Positions 6,785-14,175 of a stretch of DNA of 34,252 nucleotides are shown one piece after another; position 1 is the stretch's first letter; each line of letters opens with the position of its first letter. The DNA lies in NCBI RefSeq assembly GCF_000455445.1, contig NZ_HG417098.1, positions 18,792 to 53,043 on the forward strand, in the 5' to 3' direction. The translations under genes and the position numbers were made by a program. A model generated the notes under the pieces. The model was given only the letters and a program-made list of their open reading frames with translations. It made no database searches and was not told the origin of the DNA. The DNA comes from Hoylesella timonensis 4401737 = DSM 22865 = JCM 15640. Lineage in GTDB: Bacteria; Bacteroidota; Bacteroidia; Bacteroidales; Bacteroidaceae.

Positions 6785-7440
6785 CTATAATCACGCCTTT
6801 GGCGGAAAAAAGAAAAAGAGAAAAACAACGCATATATCGCCGAAAATCACACCTAAACCGCACACTAACACAGAACCCAATCAAAAGCCCAAAGAACCGA
6901 GAATATACAAAAAATATAAAATGCTATAAATCAAAGAATAATCGACAAAAAATCCAACCAACCGACCTAAAACCCGAAGCCCCCGACCGACCCGACAACC
7001 GATAAAACACTGACAGTCAAGCACACGAAACGACGCACGGCAAACCCACAACCCGCTAAAAAACAATAAAACAGCCCGCAGAGCGGGCAAAGAAGGGGGG
7101 GGCAAAAAATATCTGCCGAAGGCAGACATAAACAAAATATAAAATACAGTAAATCAAATAATAAAGAAAGAATAACAAATCCGAACCCAAGCAAAACCAA
7201 GCCCTCAAAAACAGCCAATCGAAACACTAAAACCAATCTGCAACACCCCAAACCATTGCAGCCCGAAACCGAGCCGAGAACCGCATAAAAACAACCTCAA
7301 AACCACCCCCAAAACAACCAAAGAACCAACCCTAAAAAAACACTCAAAAAAAACACCTCTCCCCCCGCTCAAAAGCCTTTGGGAAAGGGGCGAGGGAAAC
7401 AGGGAGGAAACCCCGATAAATAAAGGGATTGACGGCAAAA
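6785..7440. other. Non-coding A/C-rich, T-depleted block
   Basis: About 650 bp between the IS982 element and the LHH module without a convincing gene. The plus strand is strikingly poor in T: by hand I count about 50 T in 6841-7380, roughly 10%, and it is rich in A and C. Open frames across it are low-complexity by-products of this bias. It holds small hairpins such as GCCCGC-AGA-GCGGGC (about 7074-7088), CTGCC-GAA-GGCAG (about 7113-7125) and a run of eight G at 7095-7102. A degenerate cassette-end repeat (ACGCCTTTGGCGG near 6793) lies at its left edge. An RNA transcribed in the direction of the neighbouring genes would be U/G-rich. Confidence 0.6.
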
Positions 7441-7560
7441 AAGCGGATTGGGGATAATTTTCTTCAAAAACACGAAGATTTAAGAATATTCAACTATATC
7501 CGAACCAAAAAGAGGGCAAAAAACGGACAAAAACAGGCAAAAAAAACTCCCGAAAAGAGA

Positions 7561-7683
7561 AACTTTCTTGCCGAAAAAGTCATTTTTTCTGTGGCAAAGC
7601 CACAAAAACCACTCCGCCAATGTTCCGCCAAAGGCGGAGAAAGAAAGCAGAAACAACCCTCCACAATCAAGGCAGGTTTAAGT
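7561..7683. repeat. Cassette-end repeat, copy 4 (best preserved)
   Basis: Directly downstream of the SUKH-like immunity gene. It holds two perfect short hairpins: GTGGC-AAA-GCCAC at 7591-7603 and TCCGCC-AAA-GGCGGA at 7624-7638, followed by GAAAGAAAGCAGAAACAA. The same blocks in the same order are present at 1996-2113. The stems could work as a terminator for the minus-strand module. Confidence 0.7.
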
Positions 7684-8118
7684 TTATTCTAATTCAAAAA
7701 ACCACTCCAAGAAAGAATTAAAATCTTTCCATTGAGGTCGTAGTTGCCCATTCTGAAAATCAATTAACTTTTGTCCAAGTTCAAGTTCTAAAACTTCCCC
7801 TGTCTTTCGATTATAGAAAAAACCTCCTTCTCCCTCAAAACTATCTAATGGGATATATTCGTCGGGTAATTTTAGAACTTTATGGGCTGATTCTATACCA
7901 TAATCCAAATCATCGGAATATATTTTAAACCAACAGACATTATATAGTTCATAACTACGACCTTTAAATGTTACAGCATTTGTATAAAGATTAAATTGGG
8001 CGAAGGTCGTATCCAATTTAATTCCTAAATCTAACATTACTTTTTGATAATTTGTATCTTCAGTTTCGTCGTACAATCCTGTTTCTATCAAATAATTTTT
8101 AACTTTTTCTGACAACAT
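7684..8118 (-). CDS. SUKH-like (SMI1/KNR4-type) immunity protein
   Basis: A 144-aa acidic soluble protein, started at the ATG at 8118, 14 bp after the end of the toxin gene; the longer frame to 8193 would overlap the toxin. The pattern of hydrophobic positions, the DSFEGEGGFFYNRKTGEVLE strand pair and the C-terminal W-x-DFNSFLEWFFELE resemble SUKH-superfamily immunity proteins, which often pair with HNH-type nuclease toxins such as the one upstream. Family assignment is from memory of the pattern and is moderate. Confidence 0.6.
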   Translation of the reverse strand: MLSEKVKNYLIETGLYDETEDTNYQKVMLDLGIKLDTTFAQFNLYTNAVTFKGRSYELYNVCWFKIYSDDLDYGIESAHKVLKLPDEYIPLDSFEGEGGFFYNRKTGEVLELELGQKLIDFQNGQLRPQWKDFNSFLEWFFELE

Positions 8119-8132
8119 AAATATCAATTTTA

Positions 8133-9047
8133 TTATTTGCAAATTCCTTTCTTTTTTCGTGCATTTATTTCTAGTTCTGCTCTCTGTTTCCAATAGGCTT
8201 CTCTATTTATTTTAAACAAATCTCTATTTACAGGATTATCAGGATGAGCATTAGGCAAATATGGATGTAAAGCATTACTACCATAATATTTTTGATGTGT
8301 TGCATAGGATAACTCAAATAATGAACCTTTTGCGTTTTGTTTTGAGTGATGTAGGTTTATCTGACTATATTTGCCATTCTTAACAACAAATGGAGCATCA
8401 CCTCTTAAAGCTCTATCTAAATTCGTCTCTGTTATTCCTCCTTTTCCTGTAGAAGGTAAATCCCAATCTATTTTTTGCTGATAAACTGTATGAGTATTTC
8501 CTGATGGAGCATTAAAAATAGAAGGCGTAAAGAAACCTCTTAACCCCAATGGATCTATCCAGCTGTTAGAATCGTGAACATAAGCATATACATTTAGTCC
8601 GCCTGCAATAGAAATCGGGTCTTGGCTTATGTAATTGCCTGTACTTGGGTCGTAATATCTGTACCTATTATAATACAGCCCCGTCTCACCATCCTCATAC
8701 TGTCCTTGGAAACGGAAAGGTATGAAGTCTCGTTTTCCTCTGAGTTCCAGTACATCCCCATAGATGTCGAGGATACAGTCCCAAACCACCTCACCCTTGC
8801 TGTCAAGAGCCTGTATAGGCGTACCCAAGTAGTCTTGCACGATGGTATAACTATCATCCTCGGTGAGCTTTGCCACCGGGGTGTAACTACCACCGTCATA
8901 CACCCATGTAATGAGATTGGTGTACGGTTCCTGTCTGTCATAACGGATACGCCCCAATTCATCCAGCTGTGTCCTCGGTTTTTCCCGCCTGTCATAGTCC
9001 CACTCATGCAGCAGCACGTTTCCGTCACAAGCATAGAAGAGCGTCCT
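8133..9047 (-). pseudogene. Rhs C-terminal region with LHH-type HNH nuclease toxin (5' truncated)
   Basis: The frame is open from 9047 down to 8133. It starts inside the Rhs core (FYACDGNVLLHEWDYD, LDELGRIRYDRQ), then runs RFQGQYEDGETGLYYNRYRY, ISQDPISIAGG and IDPLGLRG, which marks the end of the shell. The toxin that follows has the LHH signature, INLHHSKQNAKGSLFELSYA, and a second His-rich part (THQKYY...ALHPYLPNAHPDNP), matching the LHH group of HNH/Endo VII nucleases; His-His supplies metal and catalytic ligands in that family. The toxin domain looks intact, but the Rhs frame stops abruptly at a TAA next to 9048 and unrelated sequence follows, so no secretion or N-terminal part remains. 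An internal GTG at 9017 could start a 294-aa piece. Confidence 0.8.
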
Positions 9048-9130
9048 TTATCCCTAATAGTTGTAACCCCCTATTGATTACCCAATAATTATAATCGTAA
9101 TCTCTGTCTTGAAGAAATAGGTTCTAAATA

Positions 9131-10044
9131 TTACTGCATAATTTTTACATTTGGAAATTTTAAATTCATATATTCTTCTACTTCCTGCAAAGTATATTTT
9201 CTTTTTGTTTTGACAGTCAAATCAACAAGGGTAAACTTCATGTCATAATGTTCATTATAGCCAGTCGGTATTATGGGAGTTTTAGCCATATTGCTGTCGA
9301 ATAAAGCATTGTTTATAATGGGAATATCCATTCCTATCTTTTTTCGGACCTTAATCAAATTTATTAGTTCCATAGGAATTAAACCACTGCTTAAAAATTC
9401 TTCATTTTCCCATTTTTCACCACGTTGCAATCCTATGCCGTCAAGATGGTACATACAAAGTTCATCCCAATAATCGGACTTTATATTCGAGAAATCATTC
9501 CAATTGTCAATAAGGGGTTGATAAATACCATAACCGTCACCATACTTTAAAACCAAGTCTTTAACTTGACTATTTCCTGTCCATTTCTCAAGCAAAAAAT
9601 GAAGTAATAAGGTGCTGGGATAAACTTTTTGATTGATAAAATCTTTATTAGAAAGATTGCCCTCATCTAATAAATATGATAAAGACTTTTCAAAAAGATT
9701 TCTTATTAAATCTGTTCGTTCTACGTACAGAGCGTACTCATACGCACCTTTTAATGATCAATCCATTTATCGTTAAGATGTCCGTAAGTCCAAAATACGG
9801 CTGTTCTTTCAAAATATTCCCAACATTCATCACTTCCTTGGAACAACAGTTTTTTTGCTTTAATATGAGTACTGTTAGGAAGACCAGATAACACACCATA
9901 GATTGTATGACTCCAATTTTTAAGAGTGTCTTTATCTGTAAAATGATTGTATCTCTGCATAAAGCGATCATCATACGATGAAGTATCTTCACCATAATTG
10001 TAATGTTTTATCGCCCTATTTATTTTATCTTTCATTACTTGCAT
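9131..10044 (-). pseudogene. Immunity-like gene split by a frameshift
   Basis: Two frames form one gene. The first (10044 or 10035 down to 9751) encodes MKDKINRAIKHYNYGED...AVFWTYGHLNDKWID. The second continues one frame over with LKGAYEYALYVERTDLIRNL from about 9755 and runs to the stop at 9131. The second frame has no start codon of its own until 9595 yet is protein-like well before that, which supports a single-base indel near 9750-9757. The joined product would be about 300 aa, soluble and helical. The family is not recognised. Its start overlaps the end of the IS3 fragment, so it sits where a promoter or partner was probably replaced. Confidence 0.65.
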
Positions 10045-10475
10045 TGTAATCTAATCCTAGTTTCTTGTGGGGTCATATAGTCGATGCTCATATGAGAGCG
10101 AATGGTGTTATAAGTCTCTATAGCTTTGCTGATTGCGCGATTTGCCTCATCAATGCTACGGAACACTTTGCCCTTTAAGAATTCGTTCTTAATGGTACTG
10201 TTGATCCGCTCTGACTGGGAGTTCTCTTTGGGGGCTCCTGACTCTGTCATGCTGATTTGTATTCCTCTTTTATTGAGCATGTTAGTGTACTGCCGACTGG
10301 TATGTTGGGTGCCTCTGTCGGAGTGGTGAATGAGATCGGAAGCGTCCTTTTTGGAGAGCATGCCCGGAAAGAAAAAGTCTATTCCTTCATACAGCACTGA
10401 ACCTGTAACAAGATTTACAGGCTCAAAACCGTAAAAAGATAACTCTTTCTTTAGACTTTGGGTAAAATGTGGCAT
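10035..10475 (-). CDS. Chimeric ORF: Rhs N-terminus fused in frame to IS3 transposase tail
   Basis: A 146-aa open frame. Residues 1-38 (SFYGFEPVNLVTGSVLYEGI and DFFFPG) are the start of an Rhs protein (DUF6531-like), the same as at 12108-12220. From residue ~39 the sequence is the C-terminal half of an IS3-family OrfB: LIHHSDRGTQHTSRQY (second Asp of DDE), ENSQSERINSTIKNEFLKG (Glu) and the usual ETYNTIRSHMSIDYMTP end. An IS3 element inserted in the Rhs gene and its front was later deleted, leaving the two frames joined. The product is unlikely to work as a transposase (first Asp missing) or as an Rhs. Confidence 0.8.
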   Translation of the reverse strand: MPHFTQSLKKELSFYGFEPVNLVTGSVLYEGIDFFFPGMLSKKDASDLIHHSDRGTQHTSRQYTNMLNKRGIQISMTESGAPKENSQSERINSTIKNEFLKGKVFRSIDEANRAISKAIETYNTIRSHMSIDYMTPQETRIRLQCK

Positions 10476-11034
10476 ATATTATGATATTACAGAAATAAAC
10501 TTACTCCATACAATGTACCATATCATAAGGATAATAAGGCAACCCTTGTAAGGAGGAATCGTCTAAGCCTAGTATTTTCACCAAAGCACCACTTTCAAAA
10601 CTCCAATAGCCAAAATGAACACCCCATTTGCTTTTATGATCATTATACCAGCCACTATCAGAATGCCCCTTATACCATTCCTTTTTAAGGTATTTCTGGA
10701 GCCGTTCTACAGCCTTTTCCTTATTAGTTTTCGCAAACTCTATCACTTCGATGAGTCCTGCATAGGGAGTAGTCCAAAGAAGTTTTTCTGATGCGTAATC
10801 CTGTGTATTGTTAACTAAGAAACTAAAAAGTTTATCCTTAACCGAAAGTTCTCTTAAGAGTATTGAAAGTTGTTGTAATTCTTTGTGGCATTCAAGCATA
10901 ACTCCTATAGATAGATACCATAACATTGTTACATAACCAGCATCAGCATTCCATCCTTTCTTCATAAATTGTACTCCTTGAAGGTAGTCCGGAATTAGTT
11001 CCAATACAGGATAACCTGCTGAATATTTAGAAAT
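10473..11034. repeat. Long direct repeat, copy A (PoNi 3' part)
   Basis: About 560 bp nearly identical, in the same orientation, to 15877-16438 (offset 5404). It covers the C-terminal ~175 codons of the PoNi gene and 28 bp beyond its stop, up to the start codon of the next gene. Homology decays sharply at the 5' end of the PoNi gene. Confidence 0.85.
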
Positions 11035-11208
11035 GAAAACTTGATAGTTTTTTCTTACTAATTCATTCATCTGAGCATAAACTCGTTCATCATCCCAAGA
11101 AGTAATATTGACTTCATATTCTTTTAAGTCACGACTTATGCAATTTTGATCAAAGTCAATATTACTTTGATAGTTCTCTAATGAATTAAAATTATCTCTT
11201 AACATCAT
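10501..11208 (-). CDS. PoNi-type immunity protein (DUF1910/DUF1911)
   Basis: A 235-aa soluble protein. The C-terminal part (WYKGHSDSGWYNDHKSKWGV, HFGYWSFESGALVKILGLDD, PYYPYDM) is the DUF1911/PoNi_C signature. PoNi proteins neutralise PoNe DNase toxins. The N-terminal ~60 residues differ strongly from the paralog at 15905-16612, while the rest is almost identical, as expected if the N-terminal part sets toxin specificity or if the gene is a recombinant. A PoNe-like tail remnant ends 15 bp upstream (11224), so this is an orphan immunity gene. Confidence 0.8.
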   Translation of the reverse strand: MMLRDNFNSLENYQSNIDFDQNCISRDLKEYEVNITSWDDERVYAQMNELVRKNYQVFISKYSAGYPVLELIPDYLQGVQFMKKGWNADAGYVTMLWYLSIGVMLECHKELQQLSILLRELSVKDKLFSFLVNNTQDYASEKLLWTTPYAGLIEVIEFAKTNKEKAVERLQKYLKKEWYKGHSDSGWYNDHKSKWGVHFGYWSFESGALVKILGLDDSSLQGLPYYPYDMVHCME

Positions 11209-11223
11209 AATATATTATAGTAT

Positions 11224-11310
11224 TTAAGGCCATAAACTAATAATATTTGCAGCCGAATTAACTTTATTTGTTACTACTTTCCCATGAGCATCTACTCTAC
11301 TTACTATTAG
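11224..11310 (-). pseudogene. PoNe-type toxin tail remnant
   Basis: About 27 codons, ILIVSRVDAHGKVVTNKVNS then AANIISLWP and a TAA at 11224-11226. It aligns with the end of the PoNe-like toxin at 16636 (VISRIDEKGNVITNKLNSAG, IISSWP). Upstream the homology stops at the 3' end of the immunity-like gene at 11307. Only the C-terminus of the toxin remains here, followed by its PoNi gene. Confidence 0.75.
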
Positions 11311-11903
11311 AATATGCCTTTTGTGGTTTTAATGATATCATATTCGAGTTTGTCTTTAAGGAATAGCCTTTGGGGCTTCGCGGTAATCCTGTCATAATCG
11401 GCTGCTTCGTAATCCTCGGTGTCTTTAAATTTGACTTGAAGTCCATTCTTGCAGTCGAAAAAGGTGCTTTTATTAAAATCATATACGCTTACAGGTAACA
11501 TGGGGAACCCCACTAGATAATAGTTTTGACTGAAAGTGTCAATTTTTGCTGCGATCTTATTGTGTATTGGCAATCTATATTTTGCAATTATCTCATAGAC
11601 TCTATGACTTATTAAAAACTACACCCCATGTTCGTATGGACCAAAAGCCATAAAATCTAATTGTTTAATAGATTTCGTTCTAGGGAAGTAGGTAATCATG
11701 AATCTATTTTTTGTATTAAACAATTGAAAATCAGTGATCATAACTCTGCTTTTATTCTTGTAGTTGTTTATGAAAAAATCATTGAACTCTTTTTCCTGTT
11801 CTTTGCTAGAGAACGATTCCTTCTTTTTCGCCACAGCCACATCCCCATCCCTTTTTCCCGTAATGCTAGGTGTATAATCTATATCTATATTGTAATACTC
11901 CAT
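11307..11903 (-). pseudogene. Immunity-like gene interrupted by an in-frame TAG
   Basis: A frame from the ATG at 11903 (MEYYNIDIDYTPSITGKRDG) reaches TAG at 11619-11621 and then stays open in the same frame (ISHRVYEIIAKYRLPIHNKI, VGFPMLPVSVYDFNKSTFF) to the stop at 11307. Both halves are protein-like and co-linear, so this is one gene of about 198 codons with a nonsense mutation. The second half reads like the C-terminal part of Bacteroidetes immunity-type proteins, but I cannot name the family. The 3' end abuts the PoNe tail remnant and may itself be truncated. Confidence 0.65.
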
Positions 11904-11914
11904 TTTGTTTGTTT

Positions 11915-12220
11915 TTATTTGCAAGAAGAGATTCGCAGGTTGGAGCTGTCTCCACATACTCTTCCATCCGCAAGTAGCAACCCAATACATTGTGCTATTG
12001 GATATAGGAAGAGTCTCATATCTGCAAGACTATGGACACCAATACCCAAAGCCCCCTTAAAGTTGCTGTCGGAATGGTACACACGTTTCCATTCCAAAGG
12101 CAAAGCCCCCGGAAAGAAAAAGTCTATTCCTTCATACAGCACTGAACCTGTAACAAGATTTACAGGCTCAAAACCGTAAAAAGATAACTCTTTCTTTAGA
12201 CTTTGGGTAAAATGAAACAT
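11915..12220 (-). pseudogene. Rhs N-terminal stub
   Basis: A 101-aa frame. Residues 1-86 match the Rhs N-terminus at 14983-15242 (SFYGFEPVNLVTGSVLYEGI, FFPGALPLEWKRVYHSDSNF, DMRLFLYPIAQCIG), a DUF6531-type start of the Rhs shell. After VCG the sequence leaves Rhs: the DNA at about 11930-11968 matches the small ORF at 4718-4849 in inverted orientation. No PAAR-like domain precedes it. It starts 24 bp after the stop of the Tdi1-like gene. Confidence 0.75.
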
Positions 12221-12244
12221 GGCAGTTCTTTGAATAAAATTACA

Positions 12245-12871
12245 TTACCCTTCTAAATCTATGATTTTTCCTACAGCCTGTCCAATAATGTCAATATAAG
12301 ATTTTGCATCTACTACTTGCAGGTTTTTATTGGATGCTTTTCCTCCTAAAGCTAATGCCGGTACATAACCATAGCATTGTCCGTATTGTAAAGCAGGTAA
12401 CTTTCCTTTAACATCTAAGTAGGGTTTAGCTTTGTATGTATCTATTAAATCATCTTTGTCATTTATTAAAATGTTTAAAAACACATTGACTTTATGACCT
12501 AGCATACTTTTTTGAAAGTTTCTAATATTGAGGAAGGCTGCACGGTTTCCTTCATCAGGAGCGATAGTCCAATTATCATTACCCTCCCACAATAGCAAAT
12601 CACCTAATGCTGTAATTCCCCAAATAATACATGGTTCCAATAGTTTATCAATATAATCAAATGCAAAATCATATTCTTCAGGATCTACAATTTGCAAATA
12701 CCCATCTTCGAATACTCCAGCCCCCATATTTCTCCAAATCCATATAAGTTCTTCTGGAAATCTACCCTTAAAAAGGCTTATATATTTTGAGATCGTATTC
12801 TCCGAAATATTCTTATACTTATTATAAGTACCGTTGTTTCTTTCAATAAAGTTCTCTATACCATTCCTCAT
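12245..12871 (-). CDS. Tdi1-like immunity protein (GAD-like plus DUF1851)
   Basis: About 208 aa from the ATG at 12871, which overlaps the end of the YezG-like gene by 29 bp; the frame also continues upstream to 12937. The N-terminal half (YISLFKGRFPEELIWIWRNM, GVFEDGYLQIVDPEEYDF) is GAD-like. The second half (GITALGDLLLWEG, YGQCYGYVPALALGGKASNK) is the DUF1851/Tdi1 C-terminal domain. This family protects against Tde-type Ntox15 DNases. The paralog at 15268-15879 is similar throughout and nearly identical at its C-terminus. No matching toxin lies directly upstream; the only Ntox15 piece in the window is at 3786-4700. Confidence 0.75.
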   Translation of the reverse strand: MRNGIENFIERNNGTYNKYKNISENTISKYISLFKGRFPEELIWIWRNMGAGVFEDGYLQIVDPEEYDFAFDYIDKLLEPCIIWGITALGDLLLWEGNDNWTIAPDEGNRAAFLNIRNFQKSMLGHKVNVFLNILINDKDDLIDTYKAKPYLDVKGKLPALQYGQCYGYVPALALGGKASNKNLQVVDAKSYIDIIGQAVGKIIDLEG

Positions 12872-13286
12872 AAACATCTTGAGCTGTTTTTGTTGTAGAA
12901 TTTGAAAAGTTTGTTTCATAGCCAAAATAACTTTCAAATTTACCTGTTTTGGGAAAGTATACTAATTTAAGTATTGTTGGAATTTCTCTGTTGTAATCAA
13001 TAAACAGATTTTCGATCTTCATTAAAATATCGTTTCCAAGGTTTAATAAATTAAACGCCCTCGTACTAGAAACATCGTATTGCTTTTTAGATATATCGTT
13101 CACTTTGTGTGACTTTGCTAATTTCCCATTTATCTTATAAAATGTCTTGAAAAAATACCCTTTTTCAATTAATCCGATAGTATAAACGGTATCAACCTCA
13201 TCTACATTATCATCTACATACTCGAACGCCAGCTCCACCATTTCAGTCAAGAGGCTTTGAAAGTCATTATCAAAATTATCATTCAT
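12843..13286 (-). CDS. YezG-like (DUF600) immunity protein
   Basis: A 147-aa acidic soluble protein. The pattern VELAFEYVDDNVDEVDTVYT, then LVYFPKTGKFESYFGYE and a terminal VYEEWYREL, resembles the YezG/DUF600 immunity family. In Bacillus these pair with LXG toxins carrying Endonuclea_NS_2-type nuclease domains, and an Endonuclea_NS_2-like tail lies directly upstream with an ATGA overlap at 13283-13286. Family assignment is moderate; the pair order supports it. Confidence 0.6.
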   Translation of the reverse strand: MNDNFDNDFQSLLTEMVELAFEYVDDNVDEVDTVYTIGLIEKGYFFKTFYKINGKLAKSHKVNDISKKQYDVSSTRAFNLLNLGNDILMKIENLFIDYNREIPTILKLVYFPKTGKFESYFGYETNFSNSTTKTAQDVYEEWYRELY

Positions 13287-13515
13287 AATTGTTCTTGTTT
13301 TATTATTTGAGAAAAAGGTTCTCCATCAATAGTATAATTAACATTGGAACTATAGGGTCTTGTTAAAGCACCATCATAGTTGATTTTAATATCAACGGTC
13401 ACTTTTTTTGGTGGTGGCTTTAATGCTTCTGCCCATTTATTTTCTATCTTTTTAAATTCACTTAAGTTAACTTTCTTTGCTCGTGATACTAAGTTGTCCT
13501 TTTCTATGCGCCTGA
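13283..13515 (-). pseudogene. C-terminal tail of an Endonuclea_NS_2-like toxin
   Basis: About 75 codons open from the junction near 13515: RRIEKDNLVSRAKKVNLSEF, then KPPPKKVTVDIKINYDGALT and RPYSSNVNYTIDGEPFSQII, ending in TGA that overlaps the next gene's ATG. The order (K-V-x-I-x-Y-x...RP...V-x-Y-x-IDG) matches the last part of DNA/RNA non-specific endonuclease toxins of the Endonuclea_NS_2 type. The catalytic N-terminal part and the Rhs carrier are missing. Confidence 0.55.
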
Positions 13516-13522
13516 TGGCGTC

Positions 13523-13792
13523 TTATCTTCTTATTAGCCATATTGATTCCTTATTTTTACGATATGCCGATTCGCCTTCTTTTAAGTCTGGTAAATTTAC
13601 TAATGATTTGTCAATGTCTATCATTTCCTGAATAGAAACAACTATTGCATCTTCTTCACTAACCTCTTCTTCACCCAAAAATTGCCAATCACCATCTTCA
13701 TCGTAGAAAACGGATACAATAATAGAGTTGTTGTTTACTACATATTTAGTAGTTATAGCACTTTTATTTTTATTTTCTTCTATTATTTTCAT
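13523..13792 (-). CDS. Small acidic ORF, possible orphan immunity protein
   Basis: An 89-aa acidic protein (VSVFYDEDGDWQFLGEEEVS, then SIQEMIDIDKSLVNLPDLKE and AYRKNKESIWLI). The DEDGDWQFL strand and the D-x-SL-x-x-LPDL-x-x-G-x-x-A-x-R pattern recall DUF2185-like immunity proteins, a tentative match. It ends where the NS_2-like toxin tail begins and starts 37 bp from the IS30 remnant, so it stands alone without a partner toxin. Confidence 0.45.
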   Translation of the reverse strand: MKIIEENKNKSAITTKYVVNNNSIIVSVFYDEDGDWQFLGEEEVSEEDAIVVSIQEMIDIDKSLVNLPDLKEGESAYRKNKESIWLIRR

Positions 13793-13828
13793 TTTACTTA
13801 GCTAATCAACATTATTGTTGTAATTATT

Positions 13829-14175
13829 TTATATACAGAGATTGAATATCAACTTGTATCCCATTTGCGCACATTCCAGTGTCAAGTGCAACACAGCTAC
13901 AAATGTAGGAAAAAAAACTTCATAGGGAGTTTTATAGCCTAGTTTTTTACGAGGTCTGTTGTTTAGTTGATTCTGAATTTGTCTGATTTCATCGTCAGAG
14001 ATTTCGTCAAATGATTTTTCTTTTGGGATGTATTGTCGAATCAAACCATTGATATTTTCAATGTGCGGTTTGTCAGCAGAGCAATAAGGTTTAGCAAAGA
14101 ATACAGGAATCTTGAGCACCCGCTCTATAGACTTGAAGTGTGTGAACTCAGTCCCATTATCAGTGGTAATGGAGA
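13829..14175 (-). mobile_element. IS30-family remnant (transposase 3' part)
   Basis: The frame reads ITTDNGTEF (second Asp of DDE), then FAKPYCSADKPHIENINGLI and RQYIPKEKSF, and ends LNNRPRKKLGYKTPYEVFF, the classical IS30-family C-terminus with its Glu. The terminal residues after VFF come from the element's end and flanking DNA. The transposase N-terminal part and left end are absent; its upstream side joins the truncated Rhs gene at about 14165-14180. Confidence 0.8.

Noticed and set aside
6881..7438. Several 60-95 codon minus-strand frames in the T-poor block
   Set aside because: They are Leu/Phe/Gly/Cys-rich low-complexity translations of a skewed base composition, lack ribosome sites and overlap one another.
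1996..7683. CRISPR array
   Set aside because: The repeated hairpin blocks are irregularly spaced by kilobases, sit behind immunity genes and have no spacer structure or cas genes.
8622..9077. 151-aa plus-strand frame
   Set aside because: It is antisense to the Rhs/LHH gene; the minus frame has clear Rhs motifs and this one has none.
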